DNA from: Collinsella aerofaciens
Lineage (GTDB): Bacteria > Actinomycetota > Coriobacteriia > Coriobacteriales > Coriobacteriaceae
Direction: 5' to 3'
NCBI RefSeq assembly: GCF_005845035.1
Contig: NZ_SPFO01000002.1
Span: 1 to 64,000 of the forward strand
Length of the DNA: 64,000 nucleotides
In this document: positions 20,489 to 29,037 of the stretch, one piece after another
How the letters are laid out: every line of letters starts with the position of its first letter
How positions within the stretch are numbered: position 1 is the stretch's first letter
Notes under the pieces: generated by a model
What the model was told of the DNA's origin: nothing
Seen by the model: only the letters and a program-made list of their open reading frames with translations
Databases searched by the model: none
Made by a program: the position numbers and the translations under genes

Positions 20489-21004
20489 TCAACCGATAGC
20501 CGCGCCGCCGCGTTCGGCCAAAGCAAGAATCGGCATCATTTGACGCGGGGTCTTTGCTGCAAGATCGGCATGTTCGAGCAGCTTGCGATCGTTAGTTACC
20601 AAGTAATCGACCTGGGCGCGTTTGCATGCGGCGAGTACCAAGTTGTCCTCGTAATCGCGATGGAGCGCTAAGTATTTGTCGGCCAGCCAAAGGTCCGACG
20701 CATCTGCACCCACGGCCGTGGCGTTTTCGGTCATGTTCCGCACAAACACCAACGCCGCATCGCCAATCGCGCGGGCAGATGCCTCGTCGAGCGTTCCCCC
20801 GCTGGCAAGAACGCTACGCTTCAGCTCGTGTTGGACAACGTATAGCACGTCCTTAGCGATATGCACCGGAAAGAACAGCAACGCCCGCGTATCCGTCGCC
20901 TGCCCAATAAACGCACGCGCGGCAAGCGACTCGGCATGGTCGACGCAAAACGAATCAACCCATACGTTGGCGTCCACCATTATTTTGAGGGGAGCCCCGC
21001 TCAC
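20489..21004 (-). CDS. PIN-domain toxin-like ribonuclease
   Basis: The 171-residue PIN domain has MVDANVWVDSF (first acidic residue) near the start, a mid-helix Glu, and DYEDNLVLAACKRAQVDYLVTNDRKLLEHA carrying the later acidic residues. PIN proteins of toxin-antitoxin systems cut RNA. The GTG at 21004 overlaps the antitoxin stop (GTGA) with AAGGGG upstream, so translation is probably coupled. An internal ATG at 20980 lacks a good ribosome site. Pairing with a RelB-like rather than VapB-like partner is unusual. Confidence 0.75.
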   Translation of the reverse strand: MSGAPLKIMVDANVWVDSFCVDHAESLAARAFIGQATDTRALLFFPVHIAKDVLYVVQHELKRSVLASGGTLDEASARAIGDAALVFVRNMTENATAVGADASDLWLADKYLALHRDYEDNLVLAACKRAQVDYLVTNDRKLLEHADLAAKTPRQMMPILALAERGGAAIG

Positions 21005-21336
21005 AGGATCATCCCCTTTTGGCGATAGCGCTCGTCCATGGCTTCGGAATAGATTGCGTCCCAATCGCGATCGTCGGACACGGACGACGTAGCGATGCCC
21101 AAATCTGCATAAAGCCGGTCGGCCGCTGCCCATGATACGGAGAACGGAGTATCGTGCGCGACGGTCTGTTGCCGACCATCAACGGCAGACAGCACTTCCT
21201 CACACTGCCCGCCACCCTGTGCGACCTTGGCCACGACCTTTTTGATGAGCTCGGGCAGTGACCTGCCCGAAAGCTGTAGCGCTTCCTCGGCGCGCTCTTT
21301 AACCGAGCGATCTACGCGAACATTCACCTGCGCCAT
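21001..21336 (-). CDS. RelB/DinJ-like antitoxin
   Basis: The 111-residue protein has a ribbon-helix-helix N-terminus (MAQVNVRVDRSVKERAEEAL, then LSGRSLPELIKKVVAKVA) of the RelB/DinJ type. Its acidic C-terminal tail would bind the toxin. It lies upstream of and overlaps the PIN gene. The ATG at 21336 was chosen from homology; ribosome-site evidence is weak, and a longer in-frame reading to 21396 is possible. Confidence 0.65.
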   Translation of the reverse strand: MAQVNVRVDRSVKERAEEALQLSGRSLPELIKKVVAKVAQGGGQCEEVLSAVDGRQQTVAHDTPFSVSWAAADRLYADLGIATSSVSDDRDWDAIYSEAMDERYRQKGMIL

Positions 21337-21423
21337 GCCGCTAACAGCACCCACGTTGATCCCGCTCCCTTCAATTGCTAGCACCGATATCAACACTATA
21401 TAGAGAAGCTAGCAGATGGTCAA

Positions 21424-21473
21424 ACGCAAAAGGCCTGCGCCCAGACGACACAGATGCCGTCTGGGCGCAGGCC
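21424..21473 (-). terminator. Terminator of the metal ATPase operon
   Basis: A perfect 16-bp stem (GGCCTGCGCCCAGACG, 21432-21447 with 21458-21473) is followed on the minus strand by TTTTGCGTTTG. It lies 25 bases past the ATPase stop. Confidence 0.9.
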
Positions 21474-21497
21474 AGATAACGTGAGCGAACACGTCTG

Positions 21498-23573
21498 CTA
21501 ACGCAGGTAAGCCCTCGCGTTGCCCAGGCTGTAGGCAATCGTCGAGCCGTTGTGCAGCAGTGACGACGCCTGCGGAGTAATCATGCCGGTAATACCCAAT
21601 GCCAACAGCGCCGAGTTGGTGAGCATCACCTTGGAATACGAACTCGTCAGACGATCGATGAGTCCCTGGCTCATGCGGCGCAGGCGAACAATCGCATCGA
21701 GTTCCGTATCGGTCAGGATGATATCGGCGACCTCCTTGGCGATGTCGCTTCCACCGCCCATGGCCAGACCCACATCGGCCAGGCCCAGCGCCGGTGAGTC
21801 GTTGACGCCGTCGCCCACCATGGCAACGTGGCGTCCCTCGCCCTTAATGCGCTCCACATACGCGTACTTGTCCTCGGGCAGCAGCTCGGCCTTAAACTCA
21901 TCGACGCCCGCCTCTCGCGCAATGCGCTCGGCCGTGCGCTCGGAGTCGCCCGTGAGCATAACGACATGCTTGACGCCCAGCGCATGCAGGTCGGCGATGG
22001 CCTCGCGGACCCCGGGCTTGAGCGGATCCTCGATGCCGAGCACACCCACGACCGTGCCGTCGACCGCCAGATACAGCGGCGACAGGCCCTGCATCTGGGA
22101 CTCGATGCGCTCCTTAATGTCGGACTCGAGTTGCGCGCCCTCATCCTCAAACACAAAGTGTGCCGAGCCAATAATTGCGCGACGACCCTCGATGGACGAG
22201 GCGATGCCGTGTGCCACGATGTACTCGACGGCAGCGTGACGCTCGCGGTGCTCGAGCCCACGCTCGTGAGCAGCGTTGACCACGGCACGCGCCACCGGAT
22301 GCGGGAAATGCTCCTCCAAGCAAGCGGAAAGGCGCAGGACCTCGTCCTCGCTCCAGCCATCGGTGGTGAGTACGCAGGCAAGACGCGGCTGCGCCTCGGT
22401 GAGCGTGCCGGTCTTATCAAACACAATGGTATCGGCCTTGGCAAACGACTCAAAGTACTTTGCGCCCTTGACCATGACGCCCATCTTGGCAGCATCGCTC
22501 ATAGCGGTCATGACGGCAACGGAACCCGTGAGCTTGAGTGCGCACGAGTAGTCGACCATCAGCGCCGCCGAGGTCTTGATGAGGCTGCGCGTAGTGAGCG
22601 CGACCAGGCCCGCAAGCAGGAAGTTCCACGGGACGATCTTGTTGGCGAGGTCCTCCATATGCGACTGGCCCTCGGACTTGAGCGAGTCGGCCGTCTGCAC
22701 GAGCGAGACGATTGAGCGCAGCTTGGTCTGCGCCGTGTTGGCGCGCACGCGCACCAAGATGCTGCCGTCCTCCACGACGGTGCCGGCGAACACGTCGTCG
22801 CCCACGCTGCGCTCGACGGCCAGCGGCTCGCCGGTCAGGGTCGCCTGGTTGACCATAGCGCTCCCCTGCTCGACAACACCGTCGATGCAAATGGACATGC
22901 CAGTGCGCACGGCTACCAAGTCGCCGGGCTCAAGCTCGGTGGCGGCAACGCTTACCTCAGTGTCGCCGACGACCTTTTGCGCCTTGTCGGGCACATCGAG
23001 CAGCGAGTTGATGAGCTCGTTTTCGCTCATGGCGCGGGTGTAGTCCTCGAGCAGCTCGCCCACGTTGAGCAGGAACATTGTCTGGCCCGCGGTGTCGACA
23101 TCACGTTTGACGAACGAAATGCCGATGGCCGAAGCGTCGAGCACAGGAACGGTCAGGCGTGGCTGCGCCAGCTCATGAAGAGCAGCGCGCAAAAATGCCA
23201 TGTAACCGGCCACGACAAACACCGCACGCAGAGGCGTCGGCAAGAACCAACGACGTGCGTAATGGGCACCGACGAGTGTCGCCAGGTCCATAACGAGTTT
23301 GTGCTTGCGCGGCTCGAGTTGCATCACGTAGCCCGACTTGGCATCGGCGATAGCTTGAGCATCGAGTGCGCCCAAGGCGTCGAGCACGCTCGCGCGGCGC
23401 GGCTCGTCGTACTCCAGCGCCATCTGGCCAATGCGGCCATACACGCGCACCTTGTGCACGCCATCGATGTCGCCGCCAAGCTTAAGAAGTGCATCGAGAT
23501 CGCTCTCTGGCACAGGACCCGCCAATTGAAGACGGGTCCTGCCGGGGATCTCGCTAATAATCGAGAATCTCAT
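21498..23573 (-). CDS. Heavy-metal P1B-type ATPase with SCA in place of CPC
   Basis: A 691-residue metal-pumping ATPase. It has an N-terminal HMA-like segment without a CxxC (1-60), the TGE actuator motif at 247-249, phosphorylated Asp386 in DKTGT, an HP motif (HFPHPVARA), the nucleotide-binding region, and the hinge GDGVNDSPAL. The metal-site helix reads DYSCALKL (SCA at 343-345) instead of CPC/CPx, placing it outside the classical Cu, Zn and Cd groups. It lies 18 bases after a small glycine-zipper protein gene, behind a DtxR-like palindrome, so iron or manganese is the likely substrate. The ferrosome ATPase FezB is a candidate relative, from memory only. Confidence 0.85.
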   Translation of the reverse strand: MRFSIISEIPGRTRLQLAGPVPESDLDALLKLGGDIDGVHKVRVYGRIGQMALEYDEPRRASVLDALGALDAQAIADAKSGYVMQLEPRKHKLVMDLATLVGAHYARRWFLPTPLRAVFVVAGYMAFLRAALHELAQPRLTVPVLDASAIGISFVKRDVDTAGQTMFLLNVGELLEDYTRAMSENELINSLLDVPDKAQKVVGDTEVSVAATELEPGDLVAVRTGMSICIDGVVEQGSAMVNQATLTGEPLAVERSVGDDVFAGTVVEDGSILVRVRANTAQTKLRSIVSLVQTADSLKSEGQSHMEDLANKIVPWNFLLAGLVALTTRSLIKTSAALMVDYSCALKLTGSVAVMTAMSDAAKMGVMVKGAKYFESFAKADTIVFDKTGTLTEAQPRLACVLTTDGWSEDEVLRLSACLEEHFPHPVARAVVNAAHERGLEHRERHAAVEYIVAHGIASSIEGRRAIIGSAHFVFEDEGAQLESDIKERIESQMQGLSPLYLAVDGTVVGVLGIEDPLKPGVREAIADLHALGVKHVVMLTGDSERTAERIAREAGVDEFKAELLPEDKYAYVERIKGEGRHVAMVGDGVNDSPALGLADVGLAMGGGSDIAKEVADIILTDTELDAIVRLRRMSQGLIDRLTSSYSKVMLTNSALLALGITGMITPQASSLLHNGSTIAYSLGNARAYLR

Positions 23574-23591
23574 AGTTTGTGCCTGGGAGCG

Positions 23592-23837
23592 TTACTCGGC
23601 TGCCTCGTCAGCAGCGGCCTCGCTCTGGGTGATGTAGGCAGCCTCGGCAACCATGTCATCGACATTGGCCTTGGCCTGCTCGACCATGTCCTGGTAGCAG
23701 TTCTTGACGCGCATACCGCACGCGATACCCTGCACGCAGGCATTCTTTACCGGAGCGCTGGTAAGCAGCTTGATGCCGGCCGTACCAAGCAGAAAACCGC
23801 CACCGACAAGCAGGGTGTTAAAAGTCGACTTCTTCAT
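23592..23837 (-). CDS. Small DUF6110-like protein paired with the metal ATPase
   Basis: An 81-residue protein with a basic start (MKKSTFNTLL), one glycine-rich hydrophobic segment (VGGGFLLGTAGIKLL, a GxxxG-type zipper), a Cys-containing middle (ACVQGIACGMRVKNCYQ) and an acidic Ala-rich helical tail. AGGGAGAA precedes the ATG. It is the first gene of a two-gene unit with the P1B ATPase, the arrangement known for DUF6110 proteins and similar to small ferrosome proteins. Its role is unknown: a membrane accessory, metal chaperone or compartment protein could all fit. Confidence 0.72.
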   Translation of the reverse strand: MKKSTFNTLLVGGGFLLGTAGIKLLTSAPVKNACVQGIACGMRVKNCYQDMVEQAKANVDDMVAEAAYITQSEAAADEAAE

Positions 23838-23921
23838 GTTGCTTCTCCCTTTTGCCGCACAAGCGCGGCATGGTGCCTTAGCACCCGAGTTCATTAGTTT
23901 GCTCGAGCACGCTTTTGAGAC

Positions 23922-23937
23922 TAGTTTAGTCGAACTA
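23922..23937. promoter_or_regulatory. DtxR/IdeR-like operator candidate
   Basis: TAGTTTAGTCGAACTA has exact TAGTT/AACTA arms and matches about 11 of 17 positions of the DtxR-type TAGGTTAGnCTAACCTA box. It lies 85 bases upstream of the small protein gene, in its probable promoter region. Metal-responsive repression is inferred. Confidence 0.45.
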
Positions 23938-23982
23938 TTATGGTCAACCAAAGTTAACCTTTGGAAATCTTGGTCCCCTTTC

Positions 23983-25740
23983 CTACAGCTGCCAGGCAGC
24001 CGCTTCCTTTTGCAGTGCGACCATGCGGGCAAATTCTCCGCCTGCCGCCTTAAGCTGCGCCGGAGTGCCCTGCTCGGCAACCACACCATCCTTGAGCACA
24101 ACGATTTTGTCGGCATTTTCCACCGTACGCATGCGATGCGCAATCACGATAACCGTCTTGCCTGCAAGCAGACGGGAGAGCGCCTGCTGTACCACGGTCT
24201 CGTTCTCCACATCCAAGCTCGCCGTCGCCTCGTCCAACAGCACGATAGGCGCGTCTTTGAGCAGCGCACGGGCGATAGAGATGCGCTGGCGCTCGCCGCC
24301 GGACAGCTTGGAACCGTTCTCGCCGATCATGGTGTCGTATCCCTGCGGCATGCGATTCACGAACTCGTCGCAGTTGGCGGCACGCGCGGCCGCAAGCACT
24401 TCCTCATCGGTGGCGTCACGACGCCCGAGGCGGATGTTTCCCATCACCGTGTCGTCAAAGAGCAGCACGTCTTGGAACACAATAGCGTAATCACGCAGCA
24501 ACACCTCGGGATCAATGCTCGCAACATCCACGCCACCCACGGTGACCGTGCCTTCGGTGGCATCCCAAAAGCGCGCGGCCAGGCGGCTCACCGTAGACTT
24601 ACCGGAACCCGAAGGACCGACCAGTGCCGTAACTTCGCCTTCCTTGGCGGTAAAGCTCACATCGGTAAGAACTTTCTCGCCGGCGCGGCCGTCCTCGCCC
24701 GCACCATAGCCAAATGCCACGTGATCGAACACCACATCGTGGCCCGCGGGCTCAAATTTCTCGCTGCCCCGCGCCACAGGCTCTTCCATGATGGAACGCA
24801 TACGCTTGGCAGACGACTCGGCGGCAAACAGCTCGGACACCAGCATCAACGCCTGGTCAAAGGGTGCATAGATACGGCTCACCATAAGCAGGAAGGCAAA
24901 CATCACCAAAAAGTCGACCTGCCCGGAGGCGACCATCGCGGCACCCGTGACCAGCGTGGCGGCAATGCCCAGACGCAGGATGACAAAAGCAGAGTTGACC
25001 AAAAGCCCGTTAGCGAGCTCGCCCTTGGTGGTCTCGCGCTCCTCGGCATCGATCACGGCGTTGAGTCCCTCAAGATAATGGGCCTCCTGGTTGGTGGCGC
25101 GGATCTCGCGAACGCAGTCGAGCGTCTCTTGAATTGCCTCGGTAACCTTGACCTTCTCGGCACGCACGCGATCGAACACCGGAGTCATGGGGCCGCGTGT
25201 TAGATACAGCACGGCAAAGGCAACGGGAACGCTCCAAAACGCCGCGATCGCCAGCTGCCAGCAAAAGAACAGCGACGCCACGAACACAATGGCGCTTGCG
25301 ATGATGGCACCCCAAAGCTCTCCCAGCACGTGGCTGTAGGCGTGCTCCATGGCCTGGACGTCGCCCATGATGGTCTCGGTTAAATCGGCCAGATCACGAC
25401 GACCAAAAAACGACAGCGGCAGTTTGCGCAAGCGCTCGGCGATCTCCATACGCTGCTTGCCGCACTCCTCGTAGAAGATGCAGTAGGTGTAGTAATACTG
25501 CTGCCAGTTAGAGGCAAAGAGCAACACAAAAAAGACCACGAGGCCGCCCACGATCGGCAGCGCATCCGGCAGGTCAGCCCCGCTGGCGAGATGCTCGACA
25601 AAGCCGGCCATAACCAGGAATAAAAAGCCCATGCCGGCCATGGTAATAAGATTTGTGAGCGTGGTCCAGAAAATTCCGCGTTTTACTCCGGCGACGCCTT
25701 TATCGGATAGGAAATACTTCTTTTGGAATGAGGCGAACAT
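23983..25740 (-). CDS. ABC exporter half-transporter (second of pair)
   Basis: The 585-residue fused permease-ATPase has six predicted membrane helices in residues 20-310, then an ATPase with Walker A GPSGSGKST, signature LSGGERQR and Walker B VLLDEATASLD, all canonical. Its ATG follows the stop of the upstream half-transporter directly (TAAATG), so the two form a heterodimer. The pair divergent from an AraC regulator recalls YbtP/YbtQ-type and IrtAB-type siderophore-associated transporters, but the substrate cannot be read from the sequence. Confidence 0.85.
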   Translation of the reverse strand: MFASFQKKYFLSDKGVAGVKRGIFWTTLTNLITMAGMGFLFLVMAGFVEHLASGADLPDALPIVGGLVVFFVLLFASNWQQYYYTYCIFYEECGKQRMEIAERLRKLPLSFFGRRDLADLTETIMGDVQAMEHAYSHVLGELWGAIIASAIVFVASLFFCWQLAIAAFWSVPVAFAVLYLTRGPMTPVFDRVRAEKVKVTEAIQETLDCVREIRATNQEAHYLEGLNAVIDAEERETTKGELANGLLVNSAFVILRLGIAATLVTGAAMVASGQVDFLVMFAFLLMVSRIYAPFDQALMLVSELFAAESSAKRMRSIMEEPVARGSEKFEPAGHDVVFDHVAFGYGAGEDGRAGEKVLTDVSFTAKEGEVTALVGPSGSGKSTVSRLAARFWDATEGTVTVGGVDVASIDPEVLLRDYAIVFQDVLLFDDTVMGNIRLGRRDATDEEVLAAARAANCDEFVNRMPQGYDTMIGENGSKLSGGERQRISIARALLKDAPIVLLDEATASLDVENETVVQQALSRLLAGKTVIVIAHRMRTVENADKIVVLKDGVVAEQGTPAQLKAAGGEFARMVALQKEAAAWQL

Positions 25741-27567
25741 TTAGGCCTCGCCTCCCTTCGTGACGGCGGCATCCACGATCGCAGCAGTGATTTTCCAGCT
25801 CGCGGCCTGTTCGTATTCGGCCCACATCTTGGCATACAGACCATTTTGTGACAGCAGCTCGGCATGAGTACCCGACTCCTGCACGCTGCCCTGGTTGAGC
25901 ACCACGATCCTGTCTGCGCCCACTACAGTCGAGAGTCGGTGTGCAATCATAATGACCGTGCGACCCGCCGCCAGCTTGCTAAAGGCGCGCTGGATGAGTG
26001 CCTCGTTCTCGGGATCGGCAAACGCCGTGGCCTCATCGAGCACCACGATAGGCGCGTCTTTAAGGATCGCGCGGGCGAGTGCCACGCGCTGGACCTCGCC
26101 GCCCGAAAGATATGCTCCGCCGGCACCGAGCATGGTATTGATGCCCTGTGGGAGCTTGGCCACAATGTCGTCGCACTGAGCTGCGGAGAGGGCCGCACGC
26201 ACTTCGTCGTCAGTGGCCGTAGGCTTGGAGGCGCGCACGTTATCGGCAAGTGTTTGCCGGAACAGCTGGTTGGTCTGGAACACGAAGGCAACCTGGTCCA
26301 TAAGCTCGTGCGGATCCATATCGCGAACGTCCACACCGCCTACGAGCACTCGACCCGAGGAGACATCCCAAAAACGTGGGATCAGGCTTGCGCAGGTTGA
26401 CTTACCGCCACCCGAGGGACCCACCAGGGCGAGGGTGCTACCAGCGGAAACGCTAAAACTCGCATGGTTGATGGCAGGCGCTTCGGCACCCTCGTAGGTA
26501 AAGCTCACATCCTCAAATCGTACGTCGCTGCCGGCAGGGTGCTTGGGTTGGGCGGGCACGGAGAGCTGCTTGGAATCCATGATGCTTCGGATGCGAGCCA
26601 GCGAATCGGCACTCATCTGAGAGGCCTCGCCCACAAACATGAGCTTGGTCATGGCCGTCGGTACCACGGCCGAAAATATCGCGTAAAACGTGAAGTTTGC
26701 CATAAAATGCGCGAAGTCCGTCTCGCCCGGCGCCAACAGCAACGCCACGGGCAGCAGGAATGCCACAAGACCATTGAGCGCGGTAAGGTTGAGTACCTGC
26801 GGACCTCGGCAGAACGTGCCCGCATAGTTTTGTGCCATGTCGGCGTATTCGGCGATCGCATCGTGGAAGGCCTTGAAGGAGTAGACCGTCTGCTGAAACA
26901 CCTTGACCACGGGGATGCCGCGTACGTATTCGGTGCCGGTCTTGTTCATCTTGACCAGCGCTCCCATGTAGGCCTTCATGAACTCGGCGCCTTTACCGCT
27001 CATCATGGTGGCCATGGCGCCAAACGAAACGACGACCGAGATAAGGCATGCCGCCCCCAAACGCCAATCGAGCGCGAAAAGCAGCACGAGCAAGCCCACG
27101 ACCATGGCGACGGCGCCTGCGATATCGGGCAGCATGTGTGCGAGCAAAGTCTCGGTGGAGGCGGCGCATCCGTCTACAATACGGCGCAGCTCACCGGTGG
27201 CGTGCGTGTCAAAGTAGCCAAGCGGCAGCTTAAGCAGGTGCTCGCTCGTAGTCTTGCGAATATTGGACGCGCAGCGAAACGCAGACAGGTGCGTGCACAT
27301 GAGCCCCACGAAATAAGCTACGATGCTTGCCAGCGCAAACCCCACGGCCCACCAACCGTACATCGCGATGTTAGTAGCTTCGCTCCAGTTGGGCGCCACG
27401 GCGATCAGATCGCGCGCGACAAGCCAAATGCACACGTACGGTCCAAAGCTCAGCAGCTGCGAGAGCGCCGAGAGCGCCATGCCCAAATACGTTAGGAATT
27501 TACGGTCGCCGGCATATGCAAGCAGCTCGCCGATACCGCCGCCTTCCCTTTTTGATCCCTTTGCCAT
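25741..27567 (-). CDS. ABC exporter half-transporter (first of pair)
   Basis: This 608-residue half-transporter has membrane helices in about residues 20-320 and an ATPase with GPSGGGKST, LSGGEVQR and VVLDEATAFADPENE. The FADPENE variant after Walker B recurs in the YbtQ/IrtB-like group. The ATG at 27567 has GAAAGGAA upstream; an in-frame extension to 27630 runs through the divergent promoter region and is rejected. It is cotranscribed with the next half-transporter and sits 120 bases from the divergent AraC-type gene. Confidence 0.85.
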   Translation of the reverse strand: MAKGSKREGGGIGELLAYAGDRKFLTYLGMALSALSQLLSFGPYVCIWLVARDLIAVAPNWSEATNIAMYGWWAVGFALASIVAYFVGLMCTHLSAFRCASNIRKTTSEHLLKLPLGYFDTHATGELRRIVDGCAASTETLLAHMLPDIAGAVAMVVGLLVLLFALDWRLGAACLISVVVSFGAMATMMSGKGAEFMKAYMGALVKMNKTGTEYVRGIPVVKVFQQTVYSFKAFHDAIAEYADMAQNYAGTFCRGPQVLNLTALNGLVAFLLPVALLLAPGETDFAHFMANFTFYAIFSAVVPTAMTKLMFVGEASQMSADSLARIRSIMDSKQLSVPAQPKHPAGSDVRFEDVSFTYEGAEAPAINHASFSVSAGSTLALVGPSGGGKSTCASLIPRFWDVSSGRVLVGGVDVRDMDPHELMDQVAFVFQTNQLFRQTLADNVRASKPTATDDEVRAALSAAQCDDIVAKLPQGINTMLGAGGAYLSGGEVQRVALARAILKDAPIVVLDEATAFADPENEALIQRAFSKLAAGRTVIMIAHRLSTVVGADRIVVLNQGSVQESGTHAELLSQNGLYAKMWAEYEQAASWKITAAIVDAAVTKGGEA

Positions 27568-27620
27568 GAGATTCCTTTCTAACGGCTTGAGAGTTAACCG
27601 TAATGAACTTATCATTGATG

Positions 27621-27638
27621 TGTTAGCCATGGCTCACA
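27621..27638. promoter_or_regulatory. Dyad in the divergent ABC/AraC promoter region
   Basis: TGTTAGCCATGGCTCACA centres on the perfect palindrome AGCCATGGCT, with TG/CA ends. It lies between the two divergent starts, a natural site for the AraC-family regulator or another repressor. Confidence 0.4.
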
Positions 27639-27687
27639 ATCAAGCCAGGCGTGGACGTTTCTGCAAAGGAAAGGGACGCTTTTGCAA

Positions 27688-28686
27688 ATGCGGCGGGCAG
27701 CGACCGACATAACCGAGCTCTACGCACCGCAGTTTGAGCAGTTTGGCCTGGAGCTTACCGGCAAGGGCGCCGTCTTTACCGGCGAGGTAGCAAACGACCG
27801 GGCGCACGGACGCGCATGGATCATGCCTCTCTCCCCTGCCTGCATCGTCATGGAGCATTTCATCACCCCGACGCACGATATGTACCTGGCCGAATACACA
27901 CCCGAACCATACGCCTGCGTGAGCGAGGTCAGCGCGCCCACGCTTACATGCATGCCCGAGGCTGGCATAACGCCCGCGAACCTTAAACCGTTGCATGGAC
28001 CGTGGCCAAACAATGCCGTTTGCAGCTTTATCCAAGATAACTGTGGCGAGGAATTAAGCCCGCTGTTTGCGGGGCAGCTCTATCACTCGCGCTCGGTGCT
28101 CTTTTTGCCTGGATATTTTGACGAACTGGAGCACCGCTATCCCACCGAGTTCGCGGGAATCTTTGAGGCATTTGCCGAGCCATGGCACGAGGAAGCGACG
28201 TCTGCCATCTGTCACACGCTGCGCCGGATCAACGAGGACCGCGCCCGCACCGTAGGCGGACACGTCTATATGCAGGGCATCGTGGAGACCATGGTCGCGG
28301 AGCTCGCCTGTTCGCGCGCGGCCCACAAGCAGGCGCGGCAGGCAGCAGACACACGCGTCAGCATAACCATTGCCGAAGAAGCAACGGCAATGATTGAGCG
28401 CGCGCTCGACAAAGGCAGACGTATGGGTATCAACGAGGTGGCCGAGAGGCTCTACACAAGCCGCTCCAAACTATGCGCAACCTTTAAGGCCCAAACTGGC
28501 GAGTCCCTAGGCGTCTACATTCGCAGACGCCGTATGGAGCGAGCACAGGACCTTTTGGCCGATAGCTCGCTCACGATAGCGCAGGTGGCAGAGCGGCTCG
28601 ACTACCCTCAGCAGGCCGCCTTCACCCAAGCCTTCAAGCAATACACCGGCATGACACCCACGGCTTGGCGCTCCCAACATATATAA
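27688..28686 (+). CDS. AraC-family transcriptional regulator
   Basis: The 332-residue regulator has an N-terminal sensing domain of unknown ligand (residues 1-220, with IMPLSPACIVMEH) and a C-terminal double helix-turn-helix (GINEVAERLYTSRSKLCATFKAQTGESLGVYIRRRRMERAQDLL, then TIAQVAERLDYPQQAAFTQAFKQYTGMTPTAWR). AAAGGGA lies upstream; a TTG two codons earlier (27682) is an alternative start. It is divergent from the ABC exporter pair and probably controls it. Many AraC regulators beside such transporters respond to siderophores. Confidence 0.87.
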   Translation: MRRAATDITELYAPQFEQFGLELTGKGAVFTGEVANDRAHGRAWIMPLSPACIVMEHFITPTHDMYLAEYTPEPYACVSEVSAPTLTCMPEAGITPANLKPLHGPWPNNAVCSFIQDNCGEELSPLFAGQLYHSRSVLFLPGYFDELEHRYPTEFAGIFEAFAEPWHEEATSAICHTLRRINEDRARTVGGHVYMQGIVETMVAELACSRAAHKQARQAADTRVSITIAEEATAMIERALDKGRRMGINEVAERLYTSRSKLCATFKAQTGESLGVYIRRRRMERAQDLLADSSLTIAQVAERLDYPQQAAFTQAFKQYTGMTPTAWRSQHI

Positions 28687-28716
28687 AGAATGAAGGCGCC
28701 AACGGCGCCCTCATTC
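28679..28716 (-). terminator. Hairpin 1 of a tandem terminator array
   Basis: GAATGA-GGCGCC-AAC-GGCGCC-TCATTC is a near-perfect stem at 28688-28716. On the minus strand it is followed by TTTATAT, so it serves leftward transcription from gatB. It also begins 2 bases after the AraC stop and may act in both directions. Confidence 0.65.
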
Positions 28717-28950
28717 ACCAAATTCAATCCAGCCCACCTGACCCGAACGGCCGAGTCGTTACGGAACCGAGGGGCCGGGCGCAGGGCCTTGCCTCTCAAT
28801 GAGTTCCCTTCAAAAACAATGGGCGTGCCGACGGCACGCCCATTCACTCTATTCCATTCAGCCCACCTGACCCGAACGGCCGAGTCGTCGCAGAACCCGG
28901 GAGCCCCGGCAGGGCGGGTGCTTGCTCAAAATGAGTTCCGCACGCAAAGA
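28701..28950. repeat. Tandem duplication of a ~125-bp terminator module
   Basis: Two copies (about 28701-28820 and 28830-28950) share the order hairpin, ATTCA, then the identical 25-base-plus run starting CAGCCCACCTGACCCGAACG, then a variable GC-rich part, then ATGAGTTCC. Each copy ends before a different short hairpin, giving three hairpins in a row before gatB. It seems to arise from repeated duplication of the gatB 3' region. Confidence 0.65.
28812..28844 (-). terminator. Hairpin 2 of a tandem terminator array
   Basis: AATGGGCGTGCC at 28818-28829 pairs exactly with 28833-28844. On the minus strand GTTTTTGAAGG follows, a good intrinsic terminator for leftward transcription. Confidence 0.8.
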
Positions 28951-29032
28951 AGGCCACTTAATGTGGCCTTCGTCTTGCGCAGGACTGTTCGAAATTTTGA
29001 GGAAGCACCCGCCCTGCCGGGGCCCCTCGGTT
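28893..29032. repeat. Nested palindrome, ~40-bp outer arms, at the gatB 3' end
   Basis: Bases 28893-28932 and 28993-29032 are inverted copies with four mismatches (core GCCCCGGCAGGGCGGGTGCTT). The centre holds AAGGCCAC-ATTAA-GTGGCCTT (minus strand) followed by CTTTG, probably the first terminator after gatB. The 140-bp plan, with GC-rich outer arms and an ATTAA-loop inner hairpin, matches 8922-9063. Confidence 0.65.
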
Positions 29033-29037
29033 CCCGC

